Part shown: positions 30,404 through 39,321 of the stretch, in pieces
How the letters are laid out: the number at the start of each line of letters is the position of its first letter
How positions within the stretch are numbered: position 1 is the stretch's first letter
Assembly: GCF_006965485.1 (NCBI RefSeq)
Contig: NZ_CP041360.1
Location: 5,064,501-5,128,500, forward strand
Origin: Spirosoma sp. KCTC 42546
Lineage (GTDB): Bacteria; Bacteroidota; Bacteroidia; Cytophagales; Spirosomataceae
DNA length: 64,000 bases
Direction: 5' to 3'
Notes under the pieces: generated by a model
Database searches by the model: none
The model's input: the letters and a program-made list of their open reading frames with translations, nothing else
What the model was told of the DNA's origin: nothing
Program-made: the position numbers and the translations under genes

Positions 30404-31816
30404 TTAAAAGCCAAAATAGCGTTCGGCGTTGCGATAACAGATATCCTGAACGATCTCACCAACCCAGGCAACGTCGTTAGGTAATTCACCGTTTTCGATT
30501 TCGTTACCGAATATATTGCACAAAATCCGCCGGAAATATTCGTGACGGGGAAATGACACGAAACTGCGCGAATCGGTCAACATACCCACAAATGCACTCA
30601 GGAGACCCATGTTGGAGAGGGCGTTGATCTGTTTCTCCATCCCATCTTTCTGATCCAGAAACCACCAGCCTGAGCCAAACTGCACTTTACCTCGTATCGA
30701 CCCATCGTTGAAGTTCCCGATCATGGTGGCTATCACTTCATTATCTGCCGGATTGAGGTTATAAAGAATCGTTTTAGCCAGTTGATTCCGGTCGTCCAGG
30801 CCACCCAGAAAACGTGACAACGAGGCTGCTTGCGGAAAATCGCCGATACTATCCCAACCCGTATCAGGGCCAAGCTCACGGAGTCGGCGGAGGTTATTGT
30901 TTCGCAGAGCACCCAGGTGAAACTGTTGTGTCCAGCCCTTTTCGTGATCCCACTCAGCAAACTGAACCAGCATGAAGGATTTGAATTTCAGAACGTCAAT
31001 TGGCAAAATGGCAACTCCCCTATTCAGTTGATCGAATATCCGTTGTACCTCACCTTCGGTGTAGGGTTCGGCATAGATCACCTCCAGGCCATGATCGGAC
31101 AGGCGACAGCCCATTCCAGCGAAATAATCATGACGCGATTTCAGGGCGTCGAGGTAGCTGGCCAGTGTGTGAATCTCGCGATTGGTCAACTCGGCTAGTT
31201 TCTGCACGTATCCCCGAAACACGATAGGATCATCGGCAGCCATCGCTTTATCGGGGCGAAAAGCGGGCAGAATCTTCACATTGAAGCCCTCCTGCACCAG
31301 CTGCTTGTGGTGTTCCAGTGAATCCAGTGGATCATCAGTTGTACACACCACCCGAACATTGAAATACCGAAGTAGGCTTCGGGCCGACAAATCCGGCAAT
31401 TGGTCGTTACAGGTATCGTACACCGACCGGGCGGTCGTGGGATTTAAAACGTCGGTTATCCCAAACGGGCTTTTCAATTCCAGATGTGTCCAGTGATACA
31501 ACGGGTTTCGAAGTGTATACGGAACGGTTTCCGCCCATTTTTCAAATTTCTCCCAGTCACTTGCATTACCCGTGCAATAGCGTTCGTCGATGCCATGCGT
31601 GCGCATAGCCCGCCATTTGTAATGATCGCCATAGAGCCAGAGTTGCGTGATGGTGTCAAACCGTTTGTCGGCCGCAATCTGATCGGGTGGCAGGTGACAA
31701 TGGTAGTCGATAATGGGCATTTTTCGGGCATAGTCGTGGTAGAGTCGACGGGCCGTTTCGGTTTGCAATAGAAAATCGTCAGATAAAAATGTAGGAGCGG
31801 GCGAAAGTGTAGTCAT
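30404..31816 (-). CDS. uxaC: Uronate isomerase, copy 1
   Basis: 470 residues from the ATG at 31816, the normal UxaC length; the frame is open to 31894 but that stretch encodes the leader hairpin. Motifs: [14 protein letters not shown] (metal His pair), [13 protein letters not shown], the conserved CTTDDPLDSLEHH and SFVSFPRHEYFRRILC near the C-terminus. It converts galacturonate to tagaturonate or glucuronate to fructuronate in the cytoplasm. It is divergent from the MFS transporter at 32037. A second copy starts at 63650 and shares long stretches, for example [21 protein letters not shown]. Having two suggests separate regulation or substrate preference. Confidence 0.93.
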   Translation of the reverse strand: MTTLSPAPTFLSDDFLLQTETARRLYHDYARKMPIIDYHCHLPPDQIAADKRFDTITQLWLYGDHYKWRAMRTHGIDERYCTGNASDWEKFEKWAETVPYTLRNPLYHWTHLELKSPFGITDVLNPTTARSVYDTCNDQLPDLSARSLLRYFNVRVVCTTDDPLDSLEHHKQLVQEGFNVKILPAFRPDKAMAADDPIVFRGYVQKLAELTNREIHTLASYLDALKSRHDYFAGMGCRLSDHGLEVIYAEPYTEGEVQRIFDQLNRGVAILPIDVLKFKSFMLVQFAEWDHEKGWTQQFHLGALRNNNLRRLRELGPDTGWDSIGDFPQAASLSRFLGGLDDRNQLAKTILYNLNPADNEVIATMIGNFNDGSIRGKVQFGSGWWFLDQKDGMEKQINALSNMGLLSAFVGMLTDSRSFVSFPRHEYFRRILCNIFGNEIENGELPNDVAWVGEIVQDICYRNAERYFGF

Positions 31817-31822
31817 GCTGGC

Positions 31823-31857
31823 AAAAGCAAAAGCCGGGTCATTTCTCCCGGCTTTTG
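31823..31857 (-). promoter_or_regulatory. Hairpin in the leader of uxaC copy 1, attenuator-like
   Basis: AAAAGCCGGG and CCCGGCTTTT are perfect reverse complements around TCATTTCT. Read on the minus strand the stem is followed by TTTTGCTTTTG and then the uxaC ATG at 31816. Lying only a few bases before the start codon, it could terminate transcription early or block ribosome entry. Role is inferred from position only. Confidence 0.5.
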
Positions 31858-32036
31858 CTTTTATTTTTACGGTTATGCCATAGCCATCAGGCAATTCAGC
31901 AGAACTCCCCTCCCAGCAAACCGAGCCTTAACCCGCGCAATTCGGCCAGTCAACAGATACTGACTCATTTACCAACTGAGTGTTTAGAAAAAAAAGCGTT
32001 CTTTGCTGCTTTTCTCCCTAAACACGTAAACTTGTT

Positions 32037-33398
32037 TTGCAAACGCCAACTACTTCGGGCCGTTTTCGATGGCGGATTGTTGCCTTACTATTTCTGGCAA
32101 CGACGATAAATTATGTAGATCGGCAGGTGTTATCGTTTACGATGACCGACGATTTATTCCGAAAAGAGATGCTCGATGTAGCGCCTAATACAGTTCTTAC
32201 CAAAGAAGCCACCGACCGGTTTAAGGTATTGTATGGCGATGTGGATGCTGCCTTTAAATTTGCCTATGCCATTGGTTTTCTGCTGGTTGGCTGGCTCATT
32301 GACCGCATTGGCACTCGAAGGGGATTCTCACTGGGTATTATTATCTGGAGTATTGCCGCTGTTCTGACCGCGTTTGTCAACAATATGACCGGGCTTCGAT
32401 GGGCGCGTGCATTTCTCGGTCTGGGCGAATCGGCCAACTTCCCCTCCTCGGTTAAAACCGTTGCCGACTGGTTTCCTAAAAACGAACGTTCATTTGCGCA
32501 TGGCCTATTCAATGCCGGCACAAACGTGGGTATCATTCTCACCGCCATTTCTGTACCCTATTTAATTTTGCAATTTGGCTGGCGCAGTTCGTTCCTCGTA
32601 ACCGGTCTTCTGGGCTTTGGCCTGCTCATTTTATGGTGGTTCACCTACAGTAAACCCGAACGGAGCACCAAACTTACCGCAGAAGAACTGGCCTATATTC
32701 GTAGCGACAACGAGAAAGTAGCACCCCGGACGGTATCCTGGGGGCAGTTATTGGGGTATAAACAAACCTGGGCTTTTGCTGTCGGGAAATTAATGGCCGA
32801 CCCGATCTGGTGGTTCTACATGTCGTGGCTACCCGATTTTTTCAACTCCAACGACGCCCTCGACCAGAAACTCGATCTTAAAAGTTTTGGTGTTCCTTTC
32901 CTGATTATTTATGTCGTGTCTGATGCCGGCAGTATCTTTTTCGGCTGGCTCAGTACGCAGTTTATGAAGCGGGGTTGGTCGGCTAACCGCGCACGTAAAA
33001 CAACCATGCTAATCTGTGCACTCTGTGTTGTTCCTATCTTCTTTGCGGCCCAAACCAGTAGTCTGACGGTTGCCATTGCGCTGATTTCCCTGGCAACCGC
33101 GGCTCACCAGGGCTGGGCCGCCAATATGTACACGTTTGCGTCAGACCTTTTTCCGAAAAATGTAGTCGCGTCTGTTAGCGGAATCGGCGGTATGTTTGGG
33201 TCGGTAGGCGGTATTTTATTGTCCTTATTGGCAGGCCGGATCATCACCGCTTTCGGGTACAGGCCAATGTTTATTATTGCAAGCTGTTCGTATCTAATTG
33301 CATTAGCTATTATTCATTTAGTATTGCCGAAATTAGAGCCCGTCAAGGCCGAAGAATTAGAAAAAAGTGGTCACTGGCTGATGGGGACCCGCTCCTAA
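32037..33398 (+). CDS. exuT: MFS hexuronate transporter (ExuT/anion:cation symporter family)
   Basis: A 453-residue protein with about 12 membrane helices. An in-frame stop at 32019 leaves the TTG at 32037 as the only usual start that keeps helix 1 (WRIVALLFLATTINYVDRQVLSF). The NYVDRQVLS motif, LIDRIGTRRGF loop, GESANFPSSVKTVADWFPKNERS and FNAGTNVGI are hallmarks of the ACS family, which includes ExuT and GudP. Placed between uxaC and kdgK, it most likely imports galacturonate and glucuronate by proton symport. A sequence change from the E. coli family cannot be judged here. Confidence 0.88.
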   Translation: MQTPTTSGRFRWRIVALLFLATTINYVDRQVLSFTMTDDLFRKEMLDVAPNTVLTKEATDRFKVLYGDVDAAFKFAYAIGFLLVGWLIDRIGTRRGFSLGIIIWSIAAVLTAFVNNMTGLRWARAFLGLGESANFPSSVKTVADWFPKNERSFAHGLFNAGTNVGIILTAISVPYLILQFGWRSSFLVTGLLGFGLLILWWFTYSKPERSTKLTAEELAYIRSDNEKVAPRTVSWGQLLGYKQTWAFAVGKLMADPIWWFYMSWLPDFFNSNDALDQKLDLKSFGVPFLIIYVVSDAGSIFFGWLSTQFMKRGWSANRARKTTMLICALCVVPIFFAAQTSSLTVAIALISLATAAHQGWAANMYTFASDLFPKNVVASVSGIGGMFGSVGGILLSLLAGRIITAFGYRPMFIIASCSYLIALAIIHLVLPKLEPVKAEELEKSGHWLMGTRS

Positions 33399-33422
33399 TT
33401 AATCCGTTTCAAGTTCAATCGA

Positions 33423-34415
33423 ATGAAAATTATCACTTTTGGCGAAGTTATGCTCCGGCTTAGTCCGCCGGGTGTTGGGCGGTTTGCTCAGACAGACAAC
33501 CTGATGATGCACTTTGGAGGTACCGAAGCGAATGTGGCCGTCTCCCTGGCGCAGTTTGGCTTACAGTCCTTCCATGTTACTCGTTTTCCAGATCATGCCC
33601 TTGGTCGGTCGGCCGCTGGTTATCTTCGTAAGTATGCTGTTAGTACCCAACACATCCAATACGGCGATGGGCGACTCGGGCTCTATTTCCTGGAAACAGG
33701 AGCCGGAAGCCGGGCCAGCCAGATCATTTATGACCGGGTCGATTCCGCTTTTTCACGAATAAAACCGGATGACATTGACTGGGAATCCATTTTACAGGGG
33801 GCCGACTGGTTTCACTGGACAGGCATCACCCCTGCCCTCTCACAAGGCGCTGCCGACTGTTTGCTGGCAGGTATTCAAACGGCCAATCGGCTCGGTGTTC
33901 CTGTTTCGAGCGACATCGTTTATCGAAGTAATTTGTGGCAGTACGGCCGAAGTCCGCAGGAGATCATGCCTGCCCTTACCGAAGGCTGTACGCTGGTACT
34001 GGGCAGCAAAGGGTTGTTTTCTGAGCTTTACGGCGTTGTTGGAAGCACGTTTCAGGAATCAGGGCGTGCGCTGATGAAGCGCTTTCCAAACGTTCGGTAC
34101 ATAACGGATACCAAACGGACCTCTGTTAGTGCATCCCACAATCGGCTGGGGGCTAAGTTATTCGATGGGCAGGATGTGTATAAGTCAAGAGTCTATGATA
34201 TTCAGCCGATTACCGACCGAATTGGTACAGGCGATGCCTATATGGCGGGCTTAATTTATGGGTTGCTAACGTTCAACGACTTGCAGCGGGCTGTGGAGTT
34301 TGGCGCGGCAGCCTCGGCCTTAAAACATACCATTCCGGGCGATGTAAACCTGGCTACCGTTGCCGAAGTAAACACGCTGGCCAATGGCGACAGTTCGGGA
34401 AAACTGAAACGGTAA
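33423..34415 (+). CDS. kdgK: 2-keto-3-deoxygluconate kinase (PfkB family)
   Basis: A protein of 330 residues of the PfkB/ribokinase fold. The N-terminus KIITFGEVMLRLSPPG and HFGGTEANVAVSLAQFG are typical of KDG kinases; DRIGTGDAYMAGLIYG near the C-terminus carries the catalytic Asp. It would phosphorylate 2-keto-3-deoxygluconate, the product of altronate dehydratase, to KDPG. It is 24 bases after the transporter gene, so they probably share a transcript. KDPG aldolase, needed for the next step, is not in the window. Confidence 0.88.
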   Translation: MKIITFGEVMLRLSPPGVGRFAQTDNLMMHFGGTEANVAVSLAQFGLQSFHVTRFPDHALGRSAAGYLRKYAVSTQHIQYGDGRLGLYFLETGAGSRASQIIYDRVDSAFSRIKPDDIDWESILQGADWFHWTGITPALSQGAADCLLAGIQTANRLGVPVSSDIVYRSNLWQYGRSPQEIMPALTEGCTLVLGSKGLFSELYGVVGSTFQESGRALMKRFPNVRYITDTKRTSVSASHNRLGAKLFDGQDVYKSRVYDIQPITDRIGTGDAYMAGLIYGLLTFNDLQRAVEFGAAASALKHTIPGDVNLATVAEVNTLANGDSSGKLKR

Positions 34416-34433
34416 GTAAGTGAGCCAATTTTG

Positions 34434-34478
34434 ATTCTTTAGAGTCTATTACCGCTCAATAGACTCTAAAGAATTCAA
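34434..34478. terminator. Hairpin between kdgK and uxaB copy 1
   Basis: ATTCTTTAGAGTCTATT and AATAGACTCTAAAGAAT are reverse complements around a short loop, and the AGATTCTAAAAAG word repeats once more at about 34488. It may be a terminator or mRNA-stabilising hairpin between pathway genes. Confidence 0.6.
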
Positions 34479-34594
34479 CGAATCAATAGATTCTAAAAAG
34501 CGCCTGATTCGCAAAGTAGTTCGTATTATTGCTGAATTATGAAGAATCCAGCCATAAATTTCCATTTCAGATAACAGTAACGATTATCCAACTG

Positions 34595-36133
34595 ATGACT
34601 GCAAAGCAGATTGCCACCCATCCAATCATGGCTAAATTAACCCGTTCGACACACCCCGCACCCGTTTTTCCCGAAAAAATTCTTCAATTTGGTACTGGCG
34701 TTCTCCTCCGCGGATTGCCCGACTACCTGGTTCAGAAAGCGAATGCGGAAGGGCGATTTGGGGGGTCTATTGTCGTCGTCAAATCGACGGATAGCCAAAC
34801 CAATGAATTTTCGGATCAGGATAACCTGTACACCGTGGCAGTTCGTGGACTTCAGCAAGGGCAACCTGTTTCCGAAACCACAATTGTTTCGGCCATTAGC
34901 CGAGTACTGGCGGCACAAACGCAATGGAAAGAAATTCTGATGCTGGCCCGGAATCCAAAACTGCAGATCATCATCTCAAATACCACCGAAGTAGGTCTGG
35001 ATTATGTAGAGGAAAGCATTTTTCAGCATCCTCCGCAGTCGTTTCCGGCTAAATTAACGGCCTTTCTGTACGAACGTTTTCGGAGCGTTGGTGGCTCACG
35101 AGCCAAAGGGCTGGTAGTTATCCCAACCGAACTTGTCACGGATAACGGCCTGAAACTCCGCGATGCGGTCGAAAAAATGGCCCAATTCAACGAGCTGGGA
35201 AAATTGTTCACCAAATGGCTCAAGTTCCACGTTCGGTTCTGTAACTCACTGGTTGACCGGATTGTAACCCGCCCTACTAAAGAAGCTCAGGAAGCATTAC
35301 AACAGGAGGCTGGCTACGAAGATGAGCTATTAACCTTTACTGAGCCCTATCACCTCTGGGCCATTGAGGGCGACGATCGTGTGCGGGAAACGTTGAGTTT
35401 CGCGGATGCCAGCACCCCACAGATCATTATCGACGAAGACATCAATTTTTACCGGGAGCGTAAGTTGCGGGTGCTTAATGGTACGCACTCCCTGACAATG
35501 CCGTTAGGTTATCTGCTTGGCCTGGAAACCGTTGCCGACGAAATGAGCCATCCCGCTATGAGCAAGTTCATCGAATCGCTGATGCTTACCGAGATTGTAC
35601 CGACCGTACCGGATTATGATATTCCGGGTATGGATAAAGCAGCGGTTGCACAGTTTGCCAACGATGTACTCGATCGTTTCCGTAACCCCAACCTCGACCA
35701 CTTGCTGTTAAATATTTCGCTTCAGGAAACCGCAAAAATGCAGTCCCGCAATGTAGCAACCATTCAGCGCTATTTTGAGCAGTTCAATGCCGTGCCCAAA
35801 CACATTGCACTGGGCTTTGCGGCTTATTTGCTGTTCATGAAAGCAGTTCGGGAAGAAAAAGGGCAGTTTTTTGGAGAGATTGCGGTTAACGGTGGCATCC
35901 TCACCTACCCCATTCGCGATGATAAGGCTGGTTATTTCTATGGCGACTGGAAGACCGTCAAAAAAGGAGTCCCGTCAACTGTACAGCCTTTTGTAAAAAG
36001 CGTACTCTCCGACGTTACAATCTGGCAAACAGATCTGTCGGTATTGCCCGGCTTTGTTGAAGCGGTAGCCCAATACCTAAACGATATGCTAACAGCTGGC
36101 GTAGAAAAAACCCTGACAAAAGCGTTCTCCTAG
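34595..36133 (+). CDS. uxaB: Tagaturonate reductase / altronate oxidoreductase, copy 1
   Basis: About 512 residues from the ATG at 34595; the frame is open back to a TTG at 34529, but alignment with copy 2 (which begins at the equivalent place) favours 34595. Family motifs of long-chain mannitol dehydrogenases: LQFGTGVLLRGLPDYL near the N-terminus (NAD binding), SNTTEVG, RFCNSLVDRIV, and RVLNGTHSLTMPLGYL with the catalytic Lys-Asn-His region. It reduces tagaturonate to altronate. About half of its residues match copy 2. It completes the transporter-kinase-reductase stretch on plus, opposite uxaC. Confidence 0.9.
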   Translation: MTAKQIATHPIMAKLTRSTHPAPVFPEKILQFGTGVLLRGLPDYLVQKANAEGRFGGSIVVVKSTDSQTNEFSDQDNLYTVAVRGLQQGQPVSETTIVSAISRVLAAQTQWKEILMLARNPKLQIIISNTTEVGLDYVEESIFQHPPQSFPAKLTAFLYERFRSVGGSRAKGLVVIPTELVTDNGLKLRDAVEKMAQFNELGKLFTKWLKFHVRFCNSLVDRIVTRPTKEAQEALQQEAGYEDELLTFTEPYHLWAIEGDDRVRETLSFADASTPQIIIDEDINFYRERKLRVLNGTHSLTMPLGYLLGLETVADEMSHPAMSKFIESLMLTEIVPTVPDYDIPGMDKAAVAQFANDVLDRFRNPNLDHLLLNISLQETAKMQSRNVATIQRYFEQFNAVPKHIALGFAAYLLFMKAVREEKGQFFGEIAVNGGILTYPIRDDKAGYFYGDWKTVKKGVPSTVQPFVKSVLSDVTIWQTDLSVLPGFVEAVAQYLNDMLTAGVEKTLTKAFS

Positions 36134-36179
36134 CTTCTCTCTGGGCTACTAGTAGCCCACTCTTTTCTGGTAGTCCACG

Positions 36180-36226
36180 AAACAAACAGTTCCTGTCAAA
36201 CATAAGTTGGCAGGAACTGTTTGTTT
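36180..36226 (+). terminator. Terminator-like hairpin after uxaB copy 1
   Basis: AAACAAACAGTTCCTGTCAA (36180-36199) pairs with 36207-36226 with one mismatch, followed by TACTATAT rather than a pure T run. A smaller palindrome GGGCTACTAGTAGCCC is at 36143-36158. Confidence 0.65.
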
Positions 36227-36301
36227 ACTATATCCTATCAAATCATCTAATTTTTACATTTTAGATGAATTAACTACTTATTCATTCGTTCGGCAGCGTT
36301 T

Positions 36302-37048
36302 ATGAAAACTCTTTCTTATTGGGCCAGTCGTCATGTATCCCTTGCTATTTTTCTAATTATACTCGGCGAACTAGCGAATGGTGTTAACGGCGTTTTACTA
36401 GGTGCTACACTAGTAGGGGAATTCCCGTTGATTTATCTCTATGTATGTATGCTGGTCCTGATCGGCCTGGCAATTTACGTACAGCTTTCTGCAAGGCAGC
36501 TACCATCAGCAACCCATTATTGGCTTGGCCGACGGTGGCTGTTCGTCGCCTTTCTGAGTAACTTCCTACTGTTTGGATTATTGGGTGGGATCTGGAATCA
36601 ACGCGTACAGACACAACAGTCAACGGCAAGCGTCTTCGGTGGTCGACGTATTGTCGTAGCTGGTGATTCGCTGTCACCAGTAGATTCTGTCCGCCGGTCA
36701 ACTCAGCCGGAAATTAAGGCTACTCCTTCCGACACACCGAAGAGTCCACGTGGGCTCTACATCGTATTGGGTATACTAGGTATAGCTGTCGCCTATGTTG
36801 TCACCGGCTTAGCGTGCAATATCGCCTGTGCAGGCAACGGATTTCTGGCATTATTGGCTTTTTATCTAGGTTTGGGAGGTCTGGCAGGTTCCTTTTACTA
36901 CGTCAGCAAAGCCGTTCAGAAAACACCCAAACGACGACGAGATATGACGGTCGATGAGCGAAAAAGGGATAGTCGTCGGTTCTGGCTGCCCTGGGTCATT
37001 CTGATTGGCATTGCGTCGGTACTTCTTCTGGTAGGAGCCACTAAATGA
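36302..37048 (+). CDS. Hypothetical membrane protein
   Basis: A protein of 248 residues with about five membrane segments: residues 12-40, 43-65, 80-100, 155-180, 183-205, and a last one near 225-245. The middle soluble loop (about 105-150) is polar and rich in Ser, Thr and Pro. A basic stretch KTPKRRRDMTVDERKRDSRR precedes the last helix. I recognise no family. It stands alone, flanked by a terminator hairpin on each side. Confidence 0.7.
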   Translation: MKTLSYWASRHVSLAIFLIILGELANGVNGVLLGATLVGEFPLIYLYVCMLVLIGLAIYVQLSARQLPSATHYWLGRRWLFVAFLSNFLLFGLLGGIWNQRVQTQQSTASVFGGRRIVVAGDSLSPVDSVRRSTQPEIKATPSDTPKSPRGLYIVLGILGIAVAYVVTGLACNIACAGNGFLALLAFYLGLGGLAGSFYYVSKAVQKTPKRRRDMTVDERKRDSRRFWLPWVILIGIASVLLLVGATK

Positions 37049-37050
37049 AA

Positions 37051-37091
37051 AAGCCACTGCAACACGAAATTTAGTCGTGTTGCAGTGGCTT
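37051..37091. terminator. 17-bp perfect hairpin between convergent genes
   Basis: Bases 37051-37067 and 37075-37091 are exact reverse complements with a 7-base loop, 2 bases after the membrane-protein stop and about 20 before the HIT stop on the other strand. Confidence 0.8.
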
Positions 37092-37113
37092 AGGAAGTAG
37101 CAAAACTACCTGC

Positions 37114-37503
37114 TTATAAAAACGCTCGTATCTTCTCAGCCGTCTCAGCCAGTTCAGCCTGAGTCGGTTTTAGTTTATTGTGAAAATTCATATCCGCCAT
37201 GGAGTTGAGTGGGATTAAATGGACATGTGCATGTGGCACCTCCAATCCAACAACGGCGACTCCGATGCGTATACAGGGAATGGCTTTCTCGATAGCCGGG
37301 GCAATCTTTTTAGCAAACGCCATCAGCCCGATATACAGCTCATCATCCAGGTCAAAGATATAATCGACCTCTTTTTTAGGAATGACCAGCGTATGGCCTG
37401 TGGCCGTTGGCATCACATCCAGAAAAGCAAGGTAATTGTCCGTTTCGGCAATTTTGTGCGCCGGAATCTCACCAGCAACGATGCGAGAGAAAATGGAAGG
37501 CAT
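37114..37503 (-). CDS. HIT family nucleotide hydrolase/transferase
   Basis: 129 residues from the ATG at 37503; in-frame codons upstream translate the ATGGATAATG repeat (37504-37581) and are rejected. The sequence starts MPSIFSRIVAGEIPAHKIAE, as in Hint-type proteins, and the histidine triad HAHVHLIPL is near residue 100. HIT proteins hydrolyse nucleoside phosphoramidates or dinucleoside polyphosphates. It lies downstream of greA on the same strand, separated by the repeat. Confidence 0.9.
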   Translation of the reverse strand: MPSIFSRIVAGEIPAHKIAETDNYLAFLDVMPTATGHTLVIPKKEVDYIFDLDDELYIGLMAFAKKIAPAIEKAIPCIRIGVAVVGLEVPHAHVHLIPLNSMADMNFHNKLKPTQAELAETAEKIRAFL

Positions 37504-37581
37504 AATGAATAAATAATGTAAAATGGATAATGAATAATGTAGGATAGCAGCCGTCCCATTATCCATTTTGCATTATCCATT
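37504..37581. repeat. ATGGATAATG-family inverted repeat between greA and the HIT gene
   Basis: TAATGAATAAATAATGTAAAATGGATAATG-like bases from 37504 pair imperfectly with CATTATCCATTTTGCATTATCC near 37557-37581. The repeat abuts the HIT start codon and occupies the whole gap after greA. Confidence 0.75.
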
Positions 37582-37584
37582 AAT

Positions 37585-38058
37585 TTACCGGGCTATATCA
37601 ATTACTTCAAATTCCAGTACACCGGCGGGGACTTTGATCTCGGCAACATCACCCACATGTTTGCCTAACAGCCCTTTCCCGATGGGAGAACCTACAGATA
37701 TCCGACCCGATTTCAGGTCAGCTTCTTCTTCAGAAACCAGCATATAGGTCATTTCGGCACCGTTTTTCTTGTTTTTAATCTTCACTTTCGACAGCACCGA
37801 AACTTGCGATACGTCAATCGTTGATTCATCAAGAACCCGAGCGTTAGAGAGAACTTCTTCAAGTTTCGATATTTTCAGTTCATGTAAACCCTGAGCATCT
37901 TTTGCCGCATCGTACTCCGCGTTTTCGCTGAGATCTCCCTTATCGCGCGCTTCGGCAATTTGACGGGCAATTGCTGTCCGGCCTTTCGTTTTTAACTCAA
38001 CCAATTCGGCTTTTAGCCGGTTGAGCCCTTCTTCTGTGTAATATGAAATCTTTGCCAT
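37585..38058 (-). CDS. greA: Transcription elongation factor GreA
   Basis: A protein of 157 residues, the normal GreA length. The N-terminal coiled-coil has YYTEEGLNRLKAEL, RTAIARQIAEARDKGDLSENAEYDAAKDAQ with the catalytic acidic tip, and the C-terminal FKBP-like domain has VSVLSKVKIKNKKNG and ISVGSPIGKGLLGKHVGDV. It rescues backtracked RNA polymerase by stimulating transcript cleavage. A good TTG-N20-TACTTTTG promoter lies about 240 bases upstream. Confidence 0.95.
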   Translation of the reverse strand: MAKISYYTEEGLNRLKAELVELKTKGRTAIARQIAEARDKGDLSENAEYDAAKDAQGLHELKISKLEEVLSNARVLDESTIDVSQVSVLSKVKIKNKKNGAEMTYMLVSEEEADLKSGRISVGSPIGKGLLGKHVGDVAEIKVPAGVLEFEVIDIAR

Positions 38059-38369
38059 AATATAATAATACGTACTCGTTATTCACATTGGTTTGGTGTG
38101 CTCCCTAAAAACAAAAAGAACGGTACACCGACCGTTCTGCAACCAAATTGGTTTTCTTTGCAGACGCGTCAGGGGTGCCGTCGGGTTTCCGAAGCAAACG
38201 GTTCAGGATTATAAAAAATTGTTCGTCGCATAGGCTAAGCCATTTTCTGGCCGGTCACATTCTGACGCAGCGCGTTCTAACCAACGTAACTGTGATACAA
38301 AAGTAAAAATACTTCACGGCTATATCAACACATAGCCCATTCGCTTCGTAAAAACTGATTTACTGATTC
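38059..38369. other. 311-base divergent intergenic region between greA and fmt
   Basis: It holds the greA promoter at 38298-38328, which implies a greA 5' leader of roughly 230 bases, and a short dyad AACGGTACACCGACCGTT near 38131-38148 inside that leader. I see no gene. The long leader could carry regulation, but I recognise no known riboswitch. Confidence 0.5.
38298..38328 (-). promoter_or_regulatory. Bacteroidota-type promoter for greA
   Basis: On the minus strand TTG (38328-38326) is followed after 20 bases by TACTTTTG (38305-38298), fitting the Bacteroidota -33/-7 consensus in both elements and spacing. It is the best promoter seen in the window. Confidence 0.6.
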
Positions 38370-39293
38370 ATGCCTACTCCTCTTCGCATTGTATTCATGG
38401 GTACGCCCGATTTCGCCGTTGCCAGCTTACATCGGCTGCTGGGCGCGGGTTGCCAGGTTGTTGCAGTCGTTACCGCTCCCGACCGTCCGTCAGGACGCGG
38501 ATTACAGTTGACGCCCTCACCGGTTAAGAAAGCGGCAGAAGCAGCCAATTTACCCGTTCTTCAACCCGAAAAACTCCGCGATCCGGCATTTCTGGAACAA
38601 CTCGCCAGTTATCAGGCCGATCTGCAGGTAGTGGTTGCTTTCCGCATGCTGCCTGAGGTAGTCTGGGCTATGCCAACCATAGGCACGTTTAATTTACATG
38701 GCTCCTTGTTACCGCAATACCGAGGGGCAGCTCCGATCAACTGGGCCATTATTAACGGTGAAACTGAAACCGGTGTCACGACCTTTTTTATCGAAAAAGA
38801 AATCGACACAGGGCAGATGATTTTTCAGGATTACGAGCCGATTTACCCCGACGATAACGCCGGAACGGTGCATGACCGATTGATGGAGCGTGGGGCCAAT
38901 CTGGTGCTAAAAACCGTGCACGCCATCGAAGATGGTGAGTATCCCCGCACGCCACAGCCCGTTGCCAATGATCTGAAACCAGCACCGAAACTCAGCCGGG
39001 AAACAACGGAAATCAACTGGAATCAACCTGCCCACGCCATTCGTAATTTTGTACGCGGCCTATCGCCCTACCCCTCGGCCTGGACGTTGATCAACGGAAA
39101 AGTATTCAAACTCTACGATGTCTCGCTAGCCAACGAATCCCCGTTTGCGGCTGAACCGGGAGAAGCCTATACAGATAATAAGAAAACGATTCTGGTTCGG
39201 GCGACCGACGGATGGCTACAACTCAACACCCTCCAGGCCGAAGGCAAACGACGTATGACTGCCGAGGAGTTTTTACGAGGGAATAAATTGTGA
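38370..39293 (+). CDS. fmt: Methionyl-tRNA formyltransferase
   Basis: A protein of 307 residues. It starts LRIVFMGTPDFAVASL, with the catalytic segment TFNLHGSLLPQYRGAAPINWAI (Asn and His) and the Asp in IEKEIDTGQM; the C-terminal domain has NFVRGLSPYPSAWT. It formylates initiator methionyl-tRNA. The core housekeeping gene ends 28 bases before the Septu-like cassette, making its 3' end the insertion site of that island. Confidence 0.95.
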   Translation: MPTPLRIVFMGTPDFAVASLHRLLGAGCQVVAVVTAPDRPSGRGLQLTPSPVKKAAEAANLPVLQPEKLRDPAFLEQLASYQADLQVVVAFRMLPEVVWAMPTIGTFNLHGSLLPQYRGAAPINWAIINGETETGVTTFFIEKEIDTGQMIFQDYEPIYPDDNAGTVHDRLMERGANLVLKTVHAIEDGEYPRTPQPVANDLKPAPKLSRETTEINWNQPAHAIRNFVRGLSPYPSAWTLINGKVFKLYDVSLANESPFAAEPGEAYTDNKKTILVRATDGWLQLNTLQAEGKRRMTAEEFLRGNKL

Positions 39294-39321
39294 ATTGGGA
39301 TTGTTGTAAATTGACTGCTCT

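Noticed and set aside
38059..38297. Riboswitch in the greA leader
   Set aside because: The leader is long, but I could match it to no known riboswitch fold or motif.
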